DNA of 64,000 bases from Herbidospora sakaeratensis (GTDB lineage Bacteria; Actinomycetota; Actinomycetes; Streptosporangiales; Streptosporangiaceae). The stretch's first letter is position 1; each line of letters begins with the position of its first letter. The stretch lies in contig NZ_BBXC01000016.1 in the NCBI RefSeq assembly GCF_001570525.1, positions 186,001 through 250,000 of the forward strand. Reading direction: 5' to 3'. The notes below the pieces were generated by a model. That model saw nothing but the letters and a program-made list of their open reading frames with translations. It made no database searches and was not told where the DNA came from. Positions 1 to 8,239 of this stretch are shown here, piece after piece. The position numbers and the translations under genes are program-made.

Positions 1-747
1 CCCATCGGCGAGGCGCTCGCCCGCTGTGACGCGGGCTTCGCGACCCGGTGGTGGCACTGGTTCTTCCGCGCTCGGCCGACCCCGGGCCCAGAGACCGATA
101 TCGGCGACAACCTCAGCCTCTGGTGCCAGGACGGCCCCGACGAGATGGGCCTGGAGTCGTGGGAAGACCTCCAGCACGCCTTGGGCGATCCCCGGACCGT
201 CCACGCCAGGTGCGAGGACTACCGGGCCGGGCTCGGCATCGACCGCCGCCACGACGACGAGGACCGGGCGGCCGGGCGGCGGGTGCGGTGTCCGGTGCTC
301 GTCGTGTGGGGGTCCCGGAGCGACCTGCCGGAGCTCTATTCCGACATCACGGGAATCTGGAGGGCCTGGGCCGACGCGGGGGTGACCGGAAGGACGGCCG
401 AAAGCGGCCACCACATCGCGGAGGACGCGCCCGGAGAACTGAGCACCTTCCTGCGCGAGACCGGTGGTCACCGCACTGGCCCCGTGTGGCGCAGGATCTC
501 CTCCGCCAGGCGGTCGTGCACCACCGAGGGCAGGGTGTGCCCCAGCCCCTCGATCATGACCAGCCGGGCCCCGGCGATGGCCGAGGCGGTGGCCTCGGCG
601 TGCGCGGGCGGGAACATCGGGTCCTCCGTGCCGTGGACGACCAGCGTCGGCGCGGCGACGGCGGCGAGGTCGACCGTGCCGCCCAGGCCGGCGGCCCCGG
701 CGAGGGCGTGGTTGAGGGCGGCCCGCGGGTCGCGCGCCCGGGCGTAG
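1..747 (+). CDS. Haloacetate dehalogenase-like alpha/beta hydrolase, 3' part
   Basis: The frame is open from base 1, so the N-terminus lies outside the window. The visible part has a WHWFF motif near the start, a cap region with the LCQD and YRAGLGID segments typical of fluoroacetate/haloacetate dehalogenases, the strand PVLVVWGS that carries the acid residue in this fold, and a C-terminal GHHIAEDAP segment with the catalytic-type His. Such enzymes hydrolyse C-halogen bonds or related esters in the cytoplasm; the substrate here is unknown. Homologues usually end a few residues after the LSTFLR segment, that is near base 465. Here the frame stays open for about 93 more codons, wholly antisense to the neighbouring hydrolase gene, so the true C-terminus is uncertain. 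Family call likely, substrate unproven. Confidence 0.75.
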   Translation, partial: PIGEALARCDAGFATRWWHWFFRARPTPGPETDIGDNLSLWCQDGPDEMGLESWEDLQHALGDPRTVHARCEDYRAGLGIDRRHDDEDRAAGRRVRCPVLVVWGSRSDLPELYSDITGIWRAWADAGVTGRTAESGHHIAEDAPGELSTFLRETGGHRTGPVWRRISSARRSCTTEGRVCPSPSIMTSRAPAMAEAVASACAGGNIGSSVPWTTSVGAATAARSTVPPRPAAPARAWLRAARGSRARA

Positions 748-1370
748 GCCCGGCGCTCCAGTTCGCGGTACTCCTCCGCGTCGAAGGGCAACACCGGCCC
801 GTGCAGGACCCGCCACAGCGGCAGCCGGGCCGCGAGGTGCTCCTCCAGCGACGCCCCGGGTCCGGCGAACGACGAGACGAGCGCGGCCAGCAGTTCGGGC
901 GTGGGCGGCGGCAGCTCCCCCGGCAGGGGCGGCGCGCCCTCCATGACCCGCCGCACCGCGGCGGCCGTGTCGGTGCCGAGAGGCTGGGACGACAGGCTGG
1001 TGAGGGTGAGCACCCGGTCGGGGTGGGTGACGGCCAGCCGCTGGGCGATGACGCCGCCGAGGGAGGCCCCGACGAGGTGGGCCGGCCCGGCGTCGAAGGC
1101 GTCCAGGACGGCGAGCGCGTCGGCGGCCAGGTCGGCGACCGTGTAGGGGTGGGCGGCGAAGTCGACGGTGGAGGAGCGCCCGGTGTCGCGGTGGTCGTAG
1201 CGCACGACCCGGCGGCCCCCGTCGGCGAGGCGGCGGACGAACCCGTCGGGCCACTGCACACCCTGGGCCTGCGCGCCCATGATCAGCAGCACCGTCGGGT
1301 GCGCCGGGTCGCCGACGTCCTCTGCCCACAGGTCGAGGCCGCCGGTGCGGACGAAGTTATTTTCTTGCAT
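468..1370 (-). CDS. Alpha/beta hydrolase (RdmC/DnmP-like)
   Basis: A complete 300-residue cytoplasmic alpha/beta-fold hydrolase. The nucleophile elbow GASLGG puts Ser at residue 103, the acid Asp is at 250 in HGTEDPMFP, and the His is at 278 in GLGHTL. The oxyanion-side segment LLIMGAQAQ and the YDHRDTGRS motif resemble the family that includes the anthracycline methyl esterases RdmC and DnmP, although most members are uncharacterised esterases. Start ATG at 1370; it looks leaderless because a TATATT hexamer lies 8 nt upstream. It is divergent from the TetR gene, so regulation by that protein is likely (inference). Its 3' end overlaps the open tail of the preceding convergent frame. Substrate not predictable. 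Confidence 0.88.
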   Translation of the reverse strand: MQENNFVRTGGLDLWAEDVGDPAHPTVLLIMGAQAQGVQWPDGFVRRLADGGRRVVRYDHRDTGRSSTVDFAAHPYTVADLAADALAVLDAFDAGPAHLVGASLGGVIAQRLAVTHPDRVLTLTSLSSQPLGTDTAAAVRRVMEGAPPLPGELPPPTPELLAALVSSFAGPGASLEEHLAARLPLWRVLHGPVLPFDAEEYRELERRAYARARDPRAALNHALAGAAGLGGTVDLAAVAAPTLVVHGTEDPMFPPAHAEATASAIAGARLVMIEGLGHTLPSVVHDRLAEEILRHTGPVR

Positions 1371-1439
1371 GGTCGTTCAATATAATGGCACCCGTGGCGC
1401 GATTTGAACTCCCCGGCCCCCGGCGGCACCCTGATCCCC
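1371..1439. promoter_or_regulatory. Divergent promoter/operator between hydrolase and TetR genes
   Basis: A very AT-rich island in GC-rich DNA. On the + strand TATAAT at 1381-1386 is a consensus -10. On the - strand TATATT occupies 1384-1379, with TTCAAA at 1408-1403 as a possible -35 (18-bp spacer), placing the hydrolase start where a leaderless transcript would begin. The two -10 boxes overlap, so the divergent transcripts probably compete, and one TetR operator here could control both. Confidence 0.6.
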
Positions 1440-2030
1440 ATGGCCGGAGTCAAGGGACAGGTGCAGAAGCGGGGCGTCGAGCGCCGCCGCGCCATGGTCG
1501 ACGCCGCGATCGAGTTGTTCGCCCGCCAGGGGGTGCGCGGCACCGGCGTGGCCGCGATCGCCGAGCGCGCCGGCGCGGCCCCCTCAGCCCTCATCCACCA
1601 TTTCGGCAGCAAGGACGGGCTGGTCCGGGCCGTACTCGAAGAGGCCGACCGGCGGGCCCTGGAGCGGCTGTCGGTCCCGCTGGGCGCCGAGCCCACCCTC
1701 GACCAGGCCTTCGACTGGTTCGTCCGGGACGCCGAGCACACCGCCGCCGCCGAACGCGACCTGGCCGCCCTGCACGCCACGCTCACCGCAGAGAACCTGG
1801 AGCCGGGTTCGGCCCTGCACACCTGGTTCCGCGACCGCGGCCGGGTGTTGCGGGCCCATCTGGTCTCCCTGTTCACCCGCGCCGGGGCCGACGACCCGCC
1901 GACCCTGGCGGCGGAGACGGCGGCGTTCGTCGAGGGGGCCCACCTGGTGTGGCTGCTCGACCCCGAGCAGGTCGACCTGGCCTCCGTGCACCGCAGCTAC
2001 TTCGCGGGGCTGGCCGCCCGCCTCCGTTAA
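1440..2030 (+). CDS. TetR family transcriptional regulator
   Basis: About 196 residues from ATG 1440. A TTG at 1404 is an in-frame alternative; neither has a good Shine-Dalgarno sequence. The N-terminal helix-turn-helix is clear: an AAIELFARQG segment, then GVAAIAERAGAAPSALIHHFGSK, the recognition-helix pattern of TetR proteins. The C-terminal two thirds is an all-helical ligand/dimer domain with no recognisable ligand signature. It is divergent from the alpha/beta hydrolase at 468-1370, the usual arrangement for a repressor of the adjacent gene, and is followed after 29 bp by the SDR gene on the same strand, which it may also control or be co-transcribed with. Confidence 0.9.
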   Translation: MAGVKGQVQKRGVERRRAMVDAAIELFARQGVRGTGVAAIAERAGAAPSALIHHFGSKDGLVRAVLEEADRRALERLSVPLGAEPTLDQAFDWFVRDAEHTAAAERDLAALHATLTAENLEPGSALHTWFRDRGRVLRAHLVSLFTRAGADDPPTLAAETAAFVEGAHLVWLLDPEQVDLASVHRSYFAGLAARLR

Positions 2031-2059
2031 GCGATCAGGGGCCGGGGCAGGGTCGCAGC

Positions 2060-2923
2060 ATGCCTGAGGAACCGAACCAGACACCACCGGGCCAGACGCA
2101 GAGCTATCCCGGGAGCAGCGGCGACATGGCGCCCGAGCCCCGCGACGAGATGCGCGACTACGCCGGCCGCGACCTGCTCAAGGGCAGGAAGGCCCTGATC
2201 ACCGGAGGCGACTCGGGAATCGGCAGGGCCGTGGCGGTCGCCTTCGCCAAGGAGGGGGCCGACGTCGCCATCGCCTACCTGAGCGAGCACGACGACGCCG
2301 AGCACACCCGCGCGCTGGTCGAGCGGGAGGGCCGCCGCTGCGTGCTGCTGCCGGGCGACCTCGGCCGGGCCGACCACTGCGAGGAGGTGGTCGAGCAGAC
2401 GGTCAAGGAACTGGGCGGGCTCGACCTGCTCGTCAACAACGTCGCCTACCAGGAGCCGGTCGACTCGCTCGCCGAACTCGGCGACGAGCAGTGGAACCAC
2501 ACCTTCGCGGTGAACATCCACAGCTACTTCCGGGTCACCAAGGCGGCGCTGCGGCACCTGGGCGACGGCGCGTCGATCATCAACACCTCGTCGATCAACG
2601 GCCTGCGGGGCAACAAGACCCTGATCGACTACGCCGCCACCAAGGGCGCGATCAACGCCTTCACGATGTCGATGGCGCAGAACCTAATCGACCAGGGCAT
2701 CCGCGTGAACGCGGTCGCCCCCGGCCCGGTCTGGACCCCGCTGATCCCGGCCACCTTCCCCGAGGAGAAGGTGGCGGAGTTCGGGAAGCAGGCCCCGATG
2801 AAGCGGGCCGCCGACCCCGACGAGATCGCGCCGTCCTACGTGTTCTTCGCCTCGGGACGCCTGTCGTCCTACTACACCGGCGAGGTGCTGGCCCCGATCG
2901 GCGGCGAGACCCTCCCGGGCTGA
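2060..2923 (+). CDS. SDR family oxidoreductase (YhdG/YghA, GsiB-associated type)
   Basis: A 287-residue NAD(P)-dependent short-chain dehydrogenase. It has the Rossmann glycine motif TGGDSGIG at residues 48-55, the NNVAY segment in place of NNAG, and the catalytic set Ser178, Tyr191, Lys195 (YAATK). The polar N-terminal extension of about 40 residues, rich in Pro, Gln and Ser, and the PGPVWTPLIP segment place it with the YhdG/YghA-type general-stress SDRs rather than FabG. Physiological substrate unknown. ATG 2060 is chosen because the frame upstream is the TetR coding region read in another frame. Its stop codon lies in the loop of a terminator hairpin shared with the convergent sugar-dehydrogenase gene. 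Confidence 0.9.
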   Translation: MPEEPNQTPPGQTQSYPGSSGDMAPEPRDEMRDYAGRDLLKGRKALITGGDSGIGRAVAVAFAKEGADVAIAYLSEHDDAEHTRALVEREGRRCVLLPGDLGRADHCEEVVEQTVKELGGLDLLVNNVAYQEPVDSLAELGDEQWNHTFAVNIHSYFRVTKAALRHLGDGASIINTSSINGLRGNKTLIDYAATKGAINAFTMSMAQNLIDQGIRVNAVAPGPVWTPLIPATFPEEKVAEFGKQAPMKRAADPDEIAPSYVFFASGRLSSYYTGEVLAPIGGETLPG

Positions 2924-2935
2924 GGCCCGGGAGGG
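2910..2935. terminator. Bidirectional terminator hairpin
   Basis: An 11-bp perfect GC stem pairs 2910-2920 with 2925-2935, leaving a TGAG loop. The loop contains the stop codon of the SDR gene, so the left arm is coding. It separates two convergent genes and can serve both; there is no long T-tract, as usual in high-GC actinobacteria. Confidence 0.7.
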
Positions 2936-2944
2936 CCGCTCACG

Positions 2945-4423
2945 TCAGGGTGAGCCGCAGGTGTAACCGCTCACCGTGGCGGTGTTGCCGGTGGGCCGGG
3001 TGACCTGGAACCCGAACGTCGTGCTGGCGTTCGGGGCGAGGTTGCCGTTGTAGTTCTGGTTGGTCGCGGTGACGGTCTGTCCCGAGACGGTGAGGGTGGC
3101 GTTCCACGAACCCGACAGGGAGTGCCCCGCCGGGAGCGTGAAGGTCACCCGCCAGCCGCTCAGGGCCGACGTGCCGGTGTTGGTGACCGTCACGGGCTGG
3201 ACGACGTAGCCGTTGCCCCACTGGGTCTGCACGGTCCCGGTCGCCGAGCACGGCCCGCCGGGCTGCGGGCTCGGCGACGGCGAGGGGCTGGGCGAGGGAG
3301 ACGGCGACGGGCTGGGCGACGGCGACGGGCTCGGTGAGGGAGACGGGCTGGGCGAGGGGTTCACGCCCGCCGGGGGAACCCGGATGATGCGGTCGTCCGC
3401 GGCGGTCGGGCTGCCGCGGCCGTCCCGGTTGCTGGTGCCGACCCACAACCAGCCGTCGGGGCCGACGGCGACCGCCCGGAGGCGGCCGTACTGGCCCTGG
3501 AACTGGGCGGAGGCGCCGGCGGAGCCGCCCGAGCCGGTCAGCGAGACCGCCCACAGGCGGGTGCCGCGCAGGGCCGCCGCGAACAGGGTGTTGTTGGCGT
3601 ACGCGAGGCCACTCGGCGAGGCCTCGGCGGTCGTCCAGGTGACGATCGGGTTGCGGAACGAGGGGTTGTTGCAGGTGCCCTCGCACGTCGGCCAGCCGTA
3701 GTTGCCGCCCGCCACGATCTGGTTGACCTCGTCGGTGGTGTTCTGGCCGAACTCGGTGGCGTACAGGCGGCCCTGGCCGTCCCAGGCGAGGCCCTGGACG
3801 TTGCGGTGACCCAGGCTGTAGACCCGCGAGCCGGCGATGGGGTTGCTCGACGGGATGCCGCCGTCGGGGTTCATCCGGAGGATCTTCCCGGCGGGCGAGC
3901 TCAGGTTCTGGGCGTTGGACGTGGTCCCGGCGTCGCCGGTGGCCAGGTAGAGCAGGCCGTCGGGGCCGAAGGCGATGCGCCCGCCGTCGTGCACGGTCGC
4001 GCGCGGGATGCCCGACAGCAGGACGTTCTGGGTCGAGGGCGCGCTCAGGCGGAAGCGGGCCAGGCGGTTGTCGGAGGAGGTGGTGAAGTAGACGTAGACC
4101 CACTGGTCCTGGGCGTACGTCGGGGAGACGGCGATGCCGAGCAGGCCGCTCTCGCCCGAGGCGGACACCCCGCTGACGGTCGCCACGGCGACCGGGGTCT
4201 GGCCGGGCCGCACCTGCATGACGCGGCCCGTGTTGCGTTCGGTGACCAGGGCACTCCCGTCGGGGAGGAAGGCGAACCCCCACGGGACCTGGAGCCCGGT
4301 GACCGACACCTGAGCCCGGTCGAAGTCGAAGCCGCCGACCACGGCGGCCCGGGCCGGCAGGGCGATCATGACTCCGAGGAGCAGGATCGCCGCGGCGATG
4401 ACGTGCCTAACGTGTCTGGACAT
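2945..4423 (-). CDS. Secreted PQQ-type sugar dehydrogenase with CBM2 tail
   Basis: 492 residues from ATG 4423. A Sec signal peptide (hydrophobic AAAILLLGVMIAL, cleavage near ARA) precedes a six-bladed glucose/sorbosone dehydrogenase beta-propeller with VPWGFAFLPDGSALVTER, GLLGIAVSP, HDGGRIAFGPDGLLYLATGD, LGHRNVQG and GGNYGWP segments. A Pro-Ser linker follows (about residues 370-395), then a C-terminal family 2 cellulose-binding module of about 100 residues with two Cys and exposed Trp residues. The enzyme probably oxidises sugars outside the cell while held on cellulose; electrons could feed lytic polysaccharide monooxygenases such as the one at 50153 (inference). Cofactor PQQ is assumed from the family. 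Transcription appears leaderless from a near-consensus promoter. Confidence 0.9.
   Translation of the reverse strand: MSRHVRHVIAAAILLLGVMIALPARAAVVGGFDFDRAQVSVTGLQVPWGFAFLPDGSALVTERNTGRVMQVRPGQTPVAVATVSGVSASGESGLLGIAVSPTYAQDQWVYVYFTTSSDNRLARFRLSAPSTQNVLLSGIPRATVHDGGRIAFGPDGLLYLATGDAGTTSNAQNLSSPAGKILRMNPDGGIPSSNPIAGSRVYSLGHRNVQGLAWDGQGRLYATEFGQNTTDEVNQIVAGGNYGWPTCEGTCNNPSFRNPIVTWTTAEASPSGLAYANNTLFAAALRGTRLWAVSLTGSGGSAGASAQFQGQYGRLRAVAVGPDGWLWVGTSNRDGRGSPTAADDRIIRVPPAGVNPSPSPSPSPSPSPSPSPSPSPSPSPSPSPSPQPGGPCSATGTVQTQWGNGYVVQPVTVTNTGTSALSGWRVTFTLPAGHSLSGSWNATLTVSGQTVTATNQNYNGNLAPNASTTFGFQVTRPTGNTATVSGYTCGSP
3268..3359 (-). repeat. Pro-Ser linker repeat
   Basis: A run of short 6-bp units encoding alternating Pro and Ser joins the propeller to the CBM2 domain. 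It is a flexible extracellular linker and a likely site of strand-slippage length variation. The opposite strand reads as Gly-Asp-Gly-rich, which is a shadow and not a gene. Confidence 0.85.
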
Positions 4424-4429
4424 TGCGGA

Positions 4430-4458
4430 ACCATACGAGCCCCGCACCAGCCTGCCAA
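4430..4458 (-). promoter_or_regulatory. Near-consensus sigma-70 promoter, leaderless
   Basis: Read on the - strand: -35 TTGGCA (4458-4453), a 17-bp spacer, then -10 TATGGT (4435-4430), and the ATG of the sugar-dehydrogenase gene only 6 nt further on. The start point therefore falls on or next to the initiation codon, and no Shine-Dalgarno sequence precedes that codon. Confidence 0.65.
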
Positions 4459-4546
4459 CGATCACCGGCGGGCCCGCCCGCCGACCTGCGCGGCCCGAAG
4501 AAAGTTTCAGCGGCGAATCGCAACTTTTCGCCCCCGGAGACGGGGA

Positions 4547-4579
4547 AGCCCGGGCCTCCGTGGAGGGGAGGCCCGGGCT
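4547..4579 (-). terminator. Terminator of the secreted-protein gene
   Basis: A perfect 13-bp stem pairs 4547-4559 with 4567-4579 around a 7-nt loop, 12 bp past the stop codon of the gene at 4591-5562. TTTTC lies between the stop codon and the hairpin rather than after it. Confidence 0.8.
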
Positions 4580-4590
4580 CGTAGAGAAAA

Positions 4591-5562
4591 CTACTTGACG
4601 ACCTTCACGTAGTCGCTCGCCTCAGAAGAGCCGAAACCGTGGCTACCGTCGTAACGGACGCCCCACGTGCCGCTGCCCCACGCCTTGACCTTGGTGTAGA
4701 ACGAGCCGTTGGGGTTGGTCTCGACGGTCTTCACGTACTTCCACTTGTGCGAACCCGCGGGGAGGAAGTAGACGTCGATGTCCTGCCAGCCCAGCTTGTA
4801 CCAGCCGTGCCAGTAGTCGCGAGAGTCGTAGCAGCCGCTCCAGCCGTCGTCGACGGGCTTGACGCTGCCGTCGAGCTCGACATAGGCGCGGTCGTGCTTC
4901 TTGTAGTCGTAGTACCAGTCGCCGTAGCACTGGGCGACCTGCAGCTGACCGGTCAGGGTCAGGTGACGCCCCTTCTTCACCGGCTCAGGGCCGGCGTTGA
5001 AGTCGACGATCCGAGTGGCCTTGGGGCCCTTCGGCGGCTTCGGCGGGTCGTAGCTGACGTGCTTGACCGTGAAGCCCGAAGAGCTGGTGTAGAGCTTGCC
5101 GTCGAAGCCGCGAGCATAGACCTTGACGGCGTAGAACCCCTTCGGGTCCTTCGTGTCGATCTTCACGCTCTCGGAGGTGGAGAACCACTGGGGCTTCCAC
5201 GGCGCCTTCTTCTCGTCCGACGTGTCCGCGGAGGTGCCGTCCGCCGACTTGCCGTCCCATCCGTGACCGTCCCAACCGGGGCCATCCCAGTCGTCGCGGC
5301 CCCAGCTGCCCTTGTGGTCGACCACGATCTTGGCGTGCTTGATGTCCACGCCCTTGACGGTGATCGACACGACCTCGGAGTCCCACTTGCCCTTGAGGAC
5401 AACCTGGCCGGGGTTGACCCAGACATTCGTGATTCTCGGGTTGGGTCCGTCGTGCTGACCGTGCCCGTGACCCGGGTCCGCTAAGGCGGGGGCCGCGGAG
5501 ACGAGCGCCGAGGCGCTCATCGCAGCGGCCGCCACCAGAGCGGTGGCGATGCGCTTGATCAT
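4591..5562 (-). CDS. Secreted protein of unknown function
   Basis: 323 residues with a clear Sec signal peptide (MIKRIATALVAAAAM start, cleavage after ALA near residue 28), so the protein is exported. I do not recognise the family. The N-terminal half looks like a beta-sandwich (ITNVWVNPGQVVLKGKWD, then SVKIDTKDPKGFYAVKVYARG). A short WDG-type repeat (GPGWDGHGWDG) sits between residues 93 and 103, next to an acidic stretch. The C-terminal half has KKGRHLTLTGQLQVAQCYG and a second Cys in WSGCYD, probably a disulfide, plus many Tyr and Trp residues. It resembles Ig-like surface or spore-wall proteins of actinobacteria, with no catalytic motif visible. ATG 5562 has GAGAGGAAG upstream. Confidence 0.8.
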   Translation of the reverse strand: MIKRIATALVAAAAMSASALVSAAPALADPGHGHGQHDGPNPRITNVWVNPGQVVLKGKWDSEVVSITVKGVDIKHAKIVVDHKGSWGRDDWDGPGWDGHGWDGKSADGTSADTSDEKKAPWKPQWFSTSESVKIDTKDPKGFYAVKVYARGFDGKLYTSSSGFTVKHVSYDPPKPPKGPKATRIVDFNAGPEPVKKGRHLTLTGQLQVAQCYGDWYYDYKKHDRAYVELDGSVKPVDDGWSGCYDSRDYWHGWYKLGWQDIDVYFLPAGSHKWKYVKTVETNPNGSFYTKVKAWGSGTWGVRYDGSHGFGSSEASDYVKVVK

Positions 5563-5591
5563 AAGAGGGTGCTTCCTCTCCCCGTTACAAC

Positions 5592-5651
5592 GCGCGCTTC
5601 CGGCATGAAGCGCGCCTACGTCATAGACGGAAAATCTCCGCCAAAAGTTGC
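5592..5651 (-). promoter_or_regulatory. Candidate ECF-type promoter and 5' hairpin of the secreted-protein gene
   Basis: On the - strand GCAAC (5651-5647) and CGTCTA (5629-5624) are 17 bp apart, which fits the general ECF sigma pattern of an AAC -35 and a CGTC -10; TATGAC inside it could also be a sigma-70 -10. Downstream, a 9-bp stem (5592-5600 with 5607-5615) would form in the leader before the Shine-Dalgarno sequence. Confidence 0.4.
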
Positions 5652-5721
5652 GGGTAAGTCGTGGAAAAAGTGATCACAACTTGGCAACGGGAACGGGAAC
5701 TCGCGCGTCGGGGTCAGTTGA

Positions 5722-7545
<1,824 letters not shown>

Positions 7546-7624
7546 TCCGCGTCTCCTCAGGGGGATGCTGGACAGAGTGACCCGCATCACATCATCGGTA
7601 AGTCAACCCTGACAAGATGTCCTG

Positions 7625-8239
7625 GTGACATGGGTGCTCGACCTGACCGGGATCTTCGTTTTCGCCATCTCCGGCGCGCTGGCCGGCGTCCGCACCCGCC
7701 TCGACGTCGTGGGCATGGCGGTGCTGGCGTTCTTCACCGCCGTGGGCGGCGGAATCCTGCGCGACGTCTTCCTCGGCGTGCAGCCGGCCGCGCTGCACGA
7801 CGCCGGCTACGTGCTGGTCCCGCTGGTGGCGGCGGGGATCGTGTTCTTCTGGCACCCGCAGGTGACCCGGCTGCTGCCGAGCATCCTCATCTTCGACGCG
7901 GCCGGGCTGGGCCTGTTCTGCGCGACCGGCACCGAGAAGGCGCTGCTGTTCGGCCTGTCGCCGCTGCACGCGGTGCTGCTCGGGGTGGTCACGGCGGTGG
8001 GCGGCGGCGTGCTGCGCGACGTCCTGTCGGGCCAGCGGCCCACGCTCCTGTACGACCGCCAGCTCTACGCGGTGCCCGCGTTCCTGGGCGCGTTCACCCT
8101 CGCCGCGCTGTTCGAGTTCGGTGTACGCGGCCCGCTGGCCGTCCTGGCCGCCGCGGTGCTGGCCTTCGGCCTGCGGTTCCTGGCGATGCGGAAGGGCTGG
8201 CGGGCGCCGCTGGCGCGGGGCGTCACAGACTCGGCGTGA
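7625..8239 (+). CDS. TRIC-like cation channel family membrane protein (UPF0126)
   Basis: 204 residues with about seven hydrophobic segments. Two internal repeats each carry the family signature GGGxLRD (GGGILRD near residue 41, GGGVLRD near 126), the hallmark of the YadS/YicG/UPF0126 family. Members structurally resemble trimeric intracellular cation channels and probably conduct monovalent cations; the physiological role is not settled. The GTG start at 7625 is the only reasonable one. The last 17 nt overlap the 3' end of the convergent MocR gene. Confidence 0.88.
   Translation: MTWVLDLTGIFVFAISGALAGVRTRLDVVGMAVLAFFTAVGGGILRDVFLGVQPAALHDAGYVLVPLVAAGIVFFWHPQVTRLLPSILIFDAAGLGLFCATGTEKALLFGLSPLHAVLLGVVTAVGGGVLRDVLSGQRPTLLYDRQLYAVPAFLGAFTLAALFEFGVRGPLAVLAAAVLAFGLRFLAMRKGWRAPLARGVTDSA

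Noticed and set aside
48-1385. Long open frame on the + strand
   Set aside because: It is Arg/Pro/Gly-rich with no domain and lies antisense to the clear alpha/beta hydrolase gene; a GC-rich shadow.
3122-3701. Gly-Asp repeat frames on the + strand
   Set aside because: They are the reverse reading of the Pro-Ser linker and CBM2 of the sugar dehydrogenase.
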